Below, piece after piece: positions 1 through 4,753 of a stretch of 5,280 nt of DNA. The translations under genes were made by a program, and so were the position numbers. Source of the DNA: DATADD01 sp046262355 (GTDB lineage Bacteria > Actinomycetota > CADDZG01 > WHSQ01); NCBI GenBank assembly GCA_046262355.1, contig JBHEMX010000027.1:1-5280 (forward strand). The letters run 5' to 3'. Positions within the stretch are counted from its first letter, which is position 1. The number at the start of each line of letters is the position of its first letter. The notes under the pieces were generated by a model. The model did no database searches. It was given only the letters and a program-made list of their open reading frames with translations, and was not told the origin of the DNA.

Positions 1-43
1 ACACGTAGGCTGCAACGACCAGGGTCTCCAGCGATGCTGTCAT

Positions 44-62
44 CTCGTGCTCCGATCACGAG
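44..62. repeat. Perfect inverted repeat in the leader
   Basis: CTCGTG (44-49) and CACGAG (57-62) form a perfect 6-bp stem with a 7-base loop. No T-run follows on either side, so it is not an obvious terminator. It lies about 90 bases upstream of the TIR-like gene and could be an operator or a leader hairpin, or could be chance in GC-rich DNA. Confidence 0.3.
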
Positions 63-67
63 GGGGC

Positions 68-90
68 AGGGCTGGAGGCCCTTTTCCTTT
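68..90 (+). terminator. Possible rho-independent terminator or leader hairpin
   Basis: AGGGC (68-72) pairs with GCCCT (78-82) around a 5-base loop, followed by a T-rich stretch (TTTCCTTT). The stem is short. It would end a transcript entering from the left edge, or act as an attenuator in the leader of the TIR-like gene at 155. No clear -35/-10 pair is visible between this hairpin and position 155. Confidence 0.35.
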
Positions 91-139
91 CTCACGACCG
101 GGTTCCTCTCTGTGAGCGGCGAACCCACATCAGGCCTCT

Positions 140-145
140 AGGAGG
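140..145 (+). promoter_or_regulatory. Ribosome binding site of the TIR-like gene
   Basis: AGGAGG lies 9 bases before the ATG at 155. It is a full Shine-Dalgarno match and fixes this start. It is the clearest ribosome binding site in the window. Confidence 0.85.
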
Positions 146-154
146 TTCCGACCC

Positions 155-574
155 ATGAGCACATTCATCACCCGTCACCAGCGCACGCGCATCTTCATCA
201 GCTTCGACTACGACAAGGATCTCGGCGTTGCGAAGTTGCTTGGAGGCCAGCTCGCGAGCTCAAGGTCGCCGTTTGAGGTCGAGAATTGGTCGATGAAGGA
301 AGCCGCACCGGTCAAGACGTGGGGAGAGGAAGCTCGGCGGCGGATCAACCGCTCAGACGTCGTTCTCGTGGTCGTGGGAGCCCAGACCCATCGCGCCGCC
401 GGCGTTCTCGAAGAGGTGCGCATGGCGCGTGAGCTCGGCGTCCCGTTGCGCCAGGTCATCGGCTACAGCGACCTCACCTCCCCCACGCCGGTTCTCCATG
501 GCGGGCGCCTCTATCGCTGGACGTGGGACAACCTGATCACCGCCCTGGATGTGGCGCGCCGGCGTGCCGCCTGA
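155..574 (+). CDS. TIR-like (Thoeris ThsB-like) domain protein
   Basis: A 139-residue single-domain protein that looks like the TIR-like family of ThsB/MTH538-type proteins. Visible features are a first beta strand with an acidic/aromatic loop, RIFISFDYDKD (12-22); a later strand SDVVLVVVGAQTHR (67-80); then the helix start GVLEEVRMARE (83-93), typical of the family, with Glu86/Glu87 as candidates for the conserved TIR glutamate; and a C-terminal GRLYRWTWDNL (117-127). TIR proteins of this group are known to hydrolyse NAD+ or make signalling nucleotides derived from it during phage defence; that activity is inferred here. No signal peptide or membrane segment is seen, so it should be cytoplasmic. 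The start is supported by AGGAGG nine bases upstream. Its end overlaps the next gene, which suggests one transcript and a shared function. The exact TIR subfamily cannot be settled by eye. Confidence 0.8.
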   Translation: MSTFITRHQRTRIFISFDYDKDLGVAKLLGGQLASSRSPFEVENWSMKEAAPVKTWGEEARRRINRSDVVLVVVGAQTHRAAGVLEEVRMARELGVPLRQVIGYSDLTSPTPVLHGGRLYRWTWDNLITALDVARRRAA

Positions 575-1010
575 GTCAAACGATCGGCCGGACGAAGGCA
601 CGCTGGAGCTCCTCGCTAAGCAGGTGGATCGCTATCAGGCGATCATCTCACGGCTCGGCGAAAATTCCGTCAGGGTGAAAACGTGGTGCGTCACGGCCGT
701 GGGCGCTCTCGTCGCAGTCGCCCTCAACAACGAGAGACCCGAGGTCTTGCTCGTGGGGCTTGCCCTGCTGCCGTCCTTTCTCGCGCTCGACGCCTACTAC
801 CTATCGCTTGAGCGACATTTTCGGACCGCGTCGAGCACCCTCGTGGGTGGGGCAGGAACGAACACCGTCTGGCGCGACCTCCTTGAAGTGGAGGGTCCTC
901 CCAGAGACGGGCGCTGGCGGCGCGTCATGTCGAGTGGTACGTCTCAGGCAGTCTGGCCCTTCTACGCTCCGCTCGGCGTTCTTCTCATGGTCGGTTGGGC
1001 GCTCGCCTGA
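549..1010 (+). CDS. Small membrane protein coupled to the TIR-like gene
   Basis: A 153-residue protein with a hydrophilic N-terminus including a likely amphipathic helix (LELLAKQVDRYQAIISRL, about 19-36), then two closely spaced membrane segments (about 46-60 and 65-84, the second ending LDAYYL). A charged cytoplasmic-type stretch follows (86-132), then a third hydrophobic segment at the C-terminus (about 135-153). The layout resembles SLATT-like small membrane proteins, which are proposed pore-forming effectors paired with nucleotide-signalling immune proteins; this assignment is by resemblance only. The ATG at 549 lies 26 bases inside the TIR-like gene; an in-frame GTG at 564 would cut the overlap to 11 bases. 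Neither has a good ribosome binding site, so translational coupling to the upstream gene is likely. The probable role is membrane effector or partner of the TIR-like protein. Confidence 0.75.
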   Translation: MWRAGVPPESNDRPDEGTLELLAKQVDRYQAIISRLGENSVRVKTWCVTAVGALVAVALNNERPEVLLVGLALLPSFLALDAYYLSLERHFRTASSTLVGGAGTNTVWRDLLEVEGPPRDGRWRRVMSSGTSQAVWPFYAPLGVLLMVGWALA

Positions 1011-1391
1011 ATAGTCTCAGGGCTATCCCCTTGAAGCTCTGCATCGTGCTAATCGTGCCGGATCTAGGCTGGTACCGGCCCCGTTAGCGCGATGCGCTTC
1101 GCGCACCTCTCAATCCGTTTCAGATGGGAGAGAACGGGTCGGAGCGGACTCGACCTTGCGCGACGAGCGACAGCGCGCCAATGTGGCCGCCACGGTCCCT
1201 CTGATGACGCTACATCGCCCGGAGGTCGAGGTTGGCCGGCCGTGCCGGTCGAGCACCGGGATGTGGTAACGGCGGGTGCAGATCAGGGACGACCTCGGTA
1301 GAGCGTCCTGGTCGGTCGGGAAAAGCAGGGACTGACGCTGCGGGCGGACAGCGGGACGAGGCCGCGGTTTGGCGACACTCTCCGTGTGAGA
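1011..1391. other. 380-base stretch without a convincing gene
   Basis: Open frames here are on both strands, arginine/serine-rich and overlapping, without family features or good start signals. Small structures are visible: a near-palindrome centred on GGTACC (1067-1080, one mismatched pair) and GCGCGA/TCGCGC (1087-1092, 1099-1104), which can alternatively fold as TGCGC-TTC-GCGCA (1093-1105). Neither has a T-run. The stretch should hold the end of the TIR-module transcript and the promoter of the hydrolase gene, but no clear -35/-10 pair was found. It may also be decayed coding sequence. Confidence 0.5.
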
Positions 1392-2041
1392 ATGAGGAGC
1401 GTGGCTGTAGCCGCTCCACGGATCGTGCTCGTGCCCGGGGGGGTTCACCGGAGCCTGGATGTGGGCGGACGTGGCGGCTCTGCTCGAGGAGGAGGGGATC
1501 GAGGCGGCAACCGTTGAGCTGCCAACGATCGGAAAGGACAGCGCTGGAGCGGACTTCTATGCAGATGCGCGAGGGGTACGTAATCTACTCGATCGGCTTG
1601 AGCCCCCGATCGTGCTCTGCGGCCACTCGTATGGAGGTGCGGTCATCACGGAGGCCGCGTCCGGTCCGCATCCCGCGGTCCGCGAGCTCGTGTACCTGAC
1701 CGCCGCCGTCCCCGGCGCGGGCGACAGCATGGTCAGCCTGCTGAGTGCGGCCGCGGCACCGGACGCGGAAGCCGAGGAGGAGGGAGTGACCTTTCGCGAC
1801 GACGGCCTCGCCTTCCTCGACCGCGAGGCCGCCCGCCGCGCGCTCTTCAACGATTGCGCGCCCGAGCGCGCCGAGGACGGACTCCGCCGGCTGCGCCCGA
1901 TGAGCCTCTCGGGCGGTGACCAGCCAGTGAGCCAAGCCGCGTGGACGCAACTGCCGTCCGTCTACGTGCGAGGCAGGGATGACCGGATGCCCGAAGCCGT
2001 GGCAGCGGGCTTTCTCGATCGAACCGTCCAGATAGCCGAGT
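1392..2041 (+). pseudogene. Alpha/beta-hydrolase, 5' part, frameshifted and IS-interrupted
   Basis: The 5' part of an alpha/beta-hydrolase fold protein; the substrate is unknown. From ATG 1392 (or GTG 1401) the frame reads APRIVLVPGG, the first beta strand plus oxyanion-hole loop. It then meets seven Gs (1437-1443), where six would continue into FTGAWMWADVAALLEEEG. The downstream frame is open from ATG 1459 and contains the nucleophile elbow GHSYGG (reconstructed Ser79), the strand LVYLTAAVPGAG, and YVRGRDDRMP with a candidate acid residue (Asp196/197). At 2041 an insertion sequence cuts the gene inside VQIAEL; the frame runs 13 codons into the element and stops at 2080-2082. The fragment from 1459 therefore lacks both the first strand and the catalytic His. 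The unbroken gene would have encoded about 247 residues. The 1392 start has no strong ribosome binding site; GAGGAG sits too close before GTG 1401. Confidence 0.85.
2034..2041. repeat. Target-site duplication, left copy
   Basis: AGCCGAGT directly abuts the left end of the element and is repeated exactly at 3980-3987. Eight bases is the usual duplication length for IS1595-family elements. A perfect copy suggests a fairly recent insertion. Confidence 0.95.
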
Positions 2042-2072
2042 GGCGATTGTCCCATCCGTGTATAAGTTGTGG
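2042..2072 (+). repeat. Left terminal inverted repeat
   Basis: These 31 bases match the reverse complement of 3949-3979 at 25 positions. The shared blocks are GGCG, TGTCCCAT, TGTATAAG and TG.GG. The outermost base is the first G after the target duplication. The repeat also supplies codons and then a stop to the broken hydrolase frame. Confidence 0.92.
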
Positions 2073-2078
2073 TAGAAT
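2070..2078 (+). promoter_or_regulatory. Possible extended -10 promoter of the transposase, leaderless start
   Basis: TGGTAGAAT contains a TAGAAT hexamer (2073-2078) preceded by TG, an extended -10 pattern. It ends 7 bases before the transposase ATG at 2086, the spacing expected when transcription begins at the start codon itself. No -35 of good quality sits at 16-18 bases; TTGTCC at 2047-2052 is 20 bases away. There is only a weak AGGG before the ATG, which fits leaderless translation, common in actinobacteria. Confidence 0.4.
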
Positions 2079-2085
2079 GTAGGGC

Positions 2086-3021
2086 ATGCCGCCGGTCGAT
2101 AGGAAGAACCCTCAGCGCTCGAAGTCGTCGGACTCGCGCTACTCGCTCATGGAGTTCATGCGCGAGTTTCCGGACGACGACACCTGCCTCGAATGGCTTT
2201 GGCGCCAGCGCTTCTCGGAGGACGGAAAACACGCGGACTGCCCGAAGTGCGAGCGCGAGGGCGTGGTCTTCAAGAAGTACGCGACGAAGCAGCGCCGCCA
2301 GACGTGGACTTGCACGGCGTGCGGACACCACGTGCAGCCGACCGCCGGAACGATCTTCGAGGGATCGTCCACGTCGCTGACCCTCTGGTTCTTCGCGGTG
2401 CACCTGATGACTAGCACCAAGTGCGGAGTGTCCGCCAAGCACCTTGAGCGCGAACTGGGGGTCACCTACAAGACGGCGTGGCGCATGCTCAACAAGATTC
2501 GCAACGAGCTTATGACTCAGGACGACGGGACCATGCTTTCGGGCGAGGTCGAAGTCGATGAGACTTACGTCGGCGGGGAGCAGCGCCGCCAGTTCGGCCG
2601 CCCCGGTCGGACTAGCAAGAAGACGCCGGTGATGGCTATGACGGAGCGTGGCGGCAAGGTCGTTGCAAAGGTCGTCCCCGATGCCTCGGCGCGGTCGCTT
2701 CTGCCCGAGATTGAGCGGCATGTCGAGCCGGGGACTCAGGTCTACACCGATGAGTGGCGCGGCTACGCGAGCCTGCACAAGCTCGGCTACCCGCATCGCC
2801 AAGTCCGTCACGCCCACCACGAGTACGTGCGAGGGCCGGTCTTCACGAGCACTGTCGAGGGGTTCTTCGGCAACGTGAAGAACGGGATCGCCGGGAACTA
2901 CCACGGCGTCTCCCGCAAGTGGCTACAGGGGTACCTCAACGAGTACGCGTGGCGGCTCAACCACCGCGACGACGCGCAGGCCGACTTCCAGACGCTACTT
3001 CTTAGGTCTGTCCGTAGCTGA
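2086..3021 (+). CDS. IS1595-family (ISXO2-like) transposase
   Basis: A 311-residue DDE-type transposase that cuts and joins the ends of the surrounding element. In order: an N-terminal zinc-ribbon with Cys pairs C52/C55 and C76/C79; a helix-turn-helix-like DNA-binding region, KHLERELGVTYKTAWRML (118-135); and the catalytic domain with D158 in EVDETYVGG, D222 in YTDEW, and E258 in TVEGFFGNVK (256-265) followed by YHGVS. This order and these motifs are those of the ISXO2-like domain. The length is normal for the family and no frameshift is seen. The start ATG lies 3 bases after the stop of the broken hydrolase frame, so either read-through translation or the internal promoter could drive it. 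Its last 20 bases overlap a minus-strand small ORF. E258 as the third catalytic residue is inferred, since that position varies in the family. Confidence 0.95.
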   Translation: MPPVDRKNPQRSKSSDSRYSLMEFMREFPDDDTCLEWLWRQRFSEDGKHADCPKCEREGVVFKKYATKQRRQTWTCTACGHHVQPTAGTIFEGSSTSLTLWFFAVHLMTSTKCGVSAKHLERELGVTYKTAWRMLNKIRNELMTQDDGTMLSGEVEVDETYVGGEQRRQFGRPGRTSKKTPVMAMTERGGKVVAKVVPDASARSLLPEIERHVEPGTQVYTDEWRGYASLHKLGYPHRQVRHAHHEYVRGPVFTSTVEGFFGNVKNGIAGNYHGVSRKWLQGYLNEYAWRLNHRDDAQADFQTLLLRSVRS

Positions 3022-3139
3022 GCCCCTTGGGCTTCGGCTTGGCGATCTTCTTGAGGTTCTCGAAGAACTCGCCGCGCTTGGGGATGGGAACCTCCAAGCC
3101 CTTGGGCGTTCGCTCGGTTGGACGCTTCCCCTGAGCCAC
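3002..3139 (-). CDS. Small 45-residue basic protein inside the element
   Basis: This minus-strand frame starts at GTG (3139-3137) and ends with TAA (3004-3002). It encodes a 45-residue lysine/proline-rich protein containing RTPKGLEVPIPKRGEFFENL and then KKIAKPKPKG. I recognise no function. Evidence for coding: 39 of 45 sense codons end in G or C, the reading is compositionally natural, and it fills the otherwise empty gap between transposase and passenger. It resembles short basic proteins of unknown role that I recall from actinobacterial genomes, without certainty. It overlaps the transposase end by 20 bases tail-to-tail, and its start lies only 17 bases from the divergent passenger gene. 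No ribosome binding site is obvious. It could partner the passenger protein, as an antitoxin-like or regulatory peptide would; this is speculation. Confidence 0.5.
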   Translation of the reverse strand: MAQGKRPTERTPKGLEVPIPKRGEFFENLKKIAKPKPKGLSYGQT

Positions 3140-3156
3140 CGGACTGAGAGTAGCGC

Positions 3157-3912
3157 GTGAGCCAGCATCCGCTAGAGAGCGCGCAGCTCAAGATCCGGCG
3201 CGCGGAAGACCACCTCCGCGCTTTCAACGAGTGTCATCAACGCTTCCTCGATGCGAACCCCTACCGCGTCACCCGCGAGCTTCACCGCGATGGAGCGGAG
3301 CATGTCTACACGGTCGAGGTCCGTTCGCGCCCGCCCAACTATCTCAGCGCGATCGCGGGGGACTTTTTCCACAACCTGCGCTCTGCGCTCGATTCGGTCC
3401 TCTACGACGTGTCCGTGGCCACCAAACCAGCGCTCACCGCGAAGGAACGGCGCACCATCGGCTTCCCGATCGCCCTGCGGGAGGAGAACCTCGACGTGGC
3501 TCAGATGCGGTACGCCCCATGCGCCGCGCAAGCAGAGGTCAAAGCTGCGCAGCCGTATCAGGGAGAGAAGGCGGACATGCACCCGCTCTGGCTTCTCCGA
3601 TGCTTCAACAACATCGACAAGCACCAACAGGTGGTCGTCGTCCCAGCTCACGCGATGGGCGGTAGCTGGCGGGATTCCTCCCTTCCCGACCACCCCGTGG
3701 AGTCGTTCCACCCCGTCGGCCCGTTCGAGGACGGCGCAGAGTTGGCGCGGTTCACCTTCTCGCGCCCTGAGCCCGAAGTGGATATGGAGTTCGCCCCCAT
3801 GCTCGACGTATCGCTCGGCGACCGTGTGCTTCCGGCGAGCTTCGACATGCGCGAGGTGCTCACTGCCGTCCGAGACGACGTGTTGCCTCGGTTCGCCCCA
3901 TTCGTGTCCTGA
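3157..3912 (+). CDS. IS passenger protein of unknown function (LRSALD / DKH motifs)
   Basis: A 251-residue soluble protein carried within the insertion sequence. It is not involved in transposition as far as can be seen. The N-terminus is a charged helix (SAQLKIRRAEDHLRAF, 8-23). Other visible motifs are GDFFHNLRSALD (68-79), FPIAL (103-107), HPLWLLRCFNNIDKHQ (142-157) and a beta-rich C-terminal half. I recall the combination of a GD..HNLRSALD helix and an N..DKH motif from a widespread group of uncharacterised bacterial proteins; no function is known to me. The all-helical N-terminal half with conserved His/Arg invites comparison with HEPN RNases, but the canonical R-x4-6-H motif is not evident. 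The start is GTG at 3157, with GAGAG 7-11 bases upstream as a weak ribosome binding site. The gene follows the transposase by 135 bases in the same direction and may share its transcript. It ends directly before a perfect hairpin. Confidence 0.8.
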   Translation: MSQHPLESAQLKIRRAEDHLRAFNECHQRFLDANPYRVTRELHRDGAEHVYTVEVRSRPPNYLSAIAGDFFHNLRSALDSVLYDVSVATKPALTAKERRTIGFPIALREENLDVAQMRYAPCAAQAEVKAAQPYQGEKADMHPLWLLRCFNNIDKHQQVVVVPAHAMGGSWRDSSLPDHPVESFHPVGPFEDGAELARFTFSRPEPEVDMEFAPMLDVSLGDRVLPASFDMREVLTAVRDDVLPRFAPFVS

Positions 3913-3929
3913 GCCGCTCATAGAGCGGC
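3913..3929 (+). terminator. Hairpin directly after the passenger gene
   Basis: GCCGCTC (3913-3919) and GAGCGGC (3923-3929) form a perfect 7-bp stem with a 3-base loop, starting right after the passenger stop codon. No T-run follows, so it would be a U-less hairpin terminator of the kind proposed for actinobacteria, or a structure protecting the mRNA 3' end. It would also limit read-through from the element into the hydrolase remnant. Confidence 0.55.
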
Positions 3930-3948
3930 GTCCGGCCTGTCACGCTCG

Positions 3949-3979
3949 CCCCAGCTTATACAGGCATGGGACAGGCGCC
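3949..3979 (-). repeat. Right terminal inverted repeat
   Basis: Read on the minus strand from 3979, it begins GGCGCCTGTCCCATG and continues with CCTGTATAAG. It matches the left end at 25 of 31 positions. It directly abuts the right target duplication. Confidence 0.92.
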
Positions 3980-3987
3980 AGCCGAGT
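3980..3987. repeat. Target-site duplication, right copy
   Basis: AGCCGAGT is identical to 2034-2041. Joining 2041 to 3988 restores the hydrolase reading frame, which independently confirms both element boundaries to the base. Confidence 0.95.
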
Positions 3988-4082
3988 TACCGACGGGACA
4001 TTGTCCGAACTGGAGCCGACCCGAGCTGGTGGCAGAGCTGCTCGCGGAGCGCGCGCGGTCCATAGCGTCGGAATCGGAGTAA
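3980..4082 (+). pseudogene. Alpha/beta-hydrolase, 3' remnant
   Basis: This is the C-terminal end of the hydrolase that begins at 1392. After the duplicated target, the frame continues as LPTGHCPNWSRPELVAELLA and then a Glu/Arg/Ser-rich tail, ending at TAA 4080-4082. The TGH histidine (reconstructed His221) sits where the catalytic His of alpha/beta hydrolases is expected, and the following SRPELVAELL helix is the typical last helix. The remnant has no start codon or ribosome binding site of its own and is cut off from the nucleophile half by the whole element, so no active enzyme can be made from this locus. Confidence 0.88.
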
Positions 4083-4099
4083 CCATCCGGTCTTGGCCG

Positions 4100-4117
4100 A
4101 GCCGGCTCTCGCTGGCT
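4100..4117. terminator. Possible bidirectional hairpin between convergent genes
   Basis: AGCCGGC (4100-4106) pairs with GCTGGCT (4111-4117) around a 4-base loop, with one G-T wobble. It lies in the 44-base gap between the hydrolase stop and the cysC stop, where a two-way terminator would be expected. There is no T-run on either strand, so this is a weak call. Confidence 0.35.
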
Positions 4118-4126
4118 GCAGCACGC

Positions 4127-4753
4127 TCAACGGGCGCGCGGTGCCTGCTCCAGAGCTCCACGGACGCGGTCTACCGCTTCTGCAATGCCGAACTCGCCTG
4201 GGAGCTCAACCTCGGCAGCCTCCGGCGCCTCGTACGGCGCATCCACCCCAGTCAGCCCGCTCAACTCCCCGCGCTCCGCCCGTGCCCACAACCCCTTCGG
4301 ATCGCGCCGCGCGCACTCCTCCGGCGAGGTCGACACCCACACCTCGAGGAATGCCAGCCCGTCCGCCTCGTGCAACGTCCGCACCGCGTTTCGCGCCGCG
4401 GCGTACGGACTCACGAGGCTCACCAACGCCACCAACCCCGCATCGGCGAACAGTCGCGCGACCTCGCCCGTCCGCCGCACGTTCTCGTCGCGCGCCGCCG
4501 GGTCGAATCCCAAGTCCCCGTTGAGCCCGTGCCGCAGGTTGTCGCCGTCGAGCAGGTAGGCCGGCCGTCCCGACAGCACGAGCCGCTCCTCCAAAGCCGC
4601 GGCGATCGTCGACTTGCCCGAGCCGGAGAGCCCCGTGAACCACACCGTAGCCCCGCCGCCTCCACCGAGCGCCTCCCACCGCCGCTCGCGCGTCAGCTCG
4701 CCGCGATGCCACGTGACGTCCGGGCTCCGCGCACGAGAAGCGCCTGGACTCAC
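4127..4753 (-). CDS. cysC: Adenylylsulfate (APS) kinase
   Basis: A 208-residue cytoplasmic enzyme that phosphorylates adenosine 5'-phosphosulfate with ATP to give PAPS in sulfate activation. Visible motifs are the P-loop GLSGSGKS (41-48), DGDNLRHGLNGDLGF (69-83) for APS binding, RRTGEVARLFADAG (93-106), SLVSPY (112-117, usually S-F-I/V-S-P-Y), a KGLWARAERGE segment (153-163) and GLTGVDAPYEAPEAAEVEL (166-184). These cover the whole family fold and the length is normal. The GTG start at 4753 overlaps the cysN stop (GTGA), so the two are translationally coupled; GGAGG sits just one base from this GTG, unusually close, but no better start is seen downstream. The frame stays open further upstream inside cysN, but that reading is a shadow of cysN. 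Separate cysN and cysC genes are seen here, rather than the CysNC fusion found in many bacteria. Confidence 0.95.
   Translation of the reverse strand: MSPGASRARSPDVTWHRGELTRERRWEALGGGGGATVWFTGLSGSGKSTIAAALEERLVLSGRPAYLLDGDNLRHGLNGDLGFDPAARDENVRRTGEVARLFADAGLVALVSLVSPYAAARNAVRTLHEADGLAFLEVWVSTSPEECARRDPKGLWARAERGELSGLTGVDAPYEAPEAAEVELPGEFGIAEAVDRVRGALEQAPRAR

Larger units (their letters stand above)
2042..3979 (+). mobile_element. Complete IS1595-family (ISXO2-like) element with passenger genes
   Basis: A 1938-bp element bounded by imperfect inverted ends that begin GGCG and share TGTCCCAT and TGTATAAG. It is flanked by a perfect 8-bp duplication. It carries an intact transposase, a 45-codon minus-strand ORF, a 251-aa passenger gene and a terminal hairpin. 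A bare IS1595 element usually needs only about 1 kb, so nearly half of this one is cargo; passenger genes have been reported in this family. Base composition and codon use look like the host. All parts appear intact, so the element may still be mobile. It lies in the same direction as the hydrolase gene it interrupts. Confidence 0.93.

Noticed and set aside
1067..1080. GGCTGGTACCGGCC near-palindrome as terminator or operator
   Set aside because: It is short, has one mismatched pair, no loop and no T-run. Such motifs are expected by chance at this GC content.
1110..1448. 112-codon minus-strand frame with a passage resembling YHIPVLDRHGRP
   Set aside because: There is no supporting start signal or family pattern around it, and a second open frame on the same strand overlaps it. 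It could be a fossil, but this cannot be supported.
1585..2904. 439-codon open frame on the minus strand
   Set aside because: It crosses the element boundary at 2042, so it joins host and element DNA by chance. It is antisense to the hydrolase and transposase and shows no family features.
3172..3921. 249-codon minus-strand frame opposite the passenger gene
   Set aside because: It is the mirror of the passenger gene; the plus-strand reading has the recognisable motifs, start and terminal hairpin.
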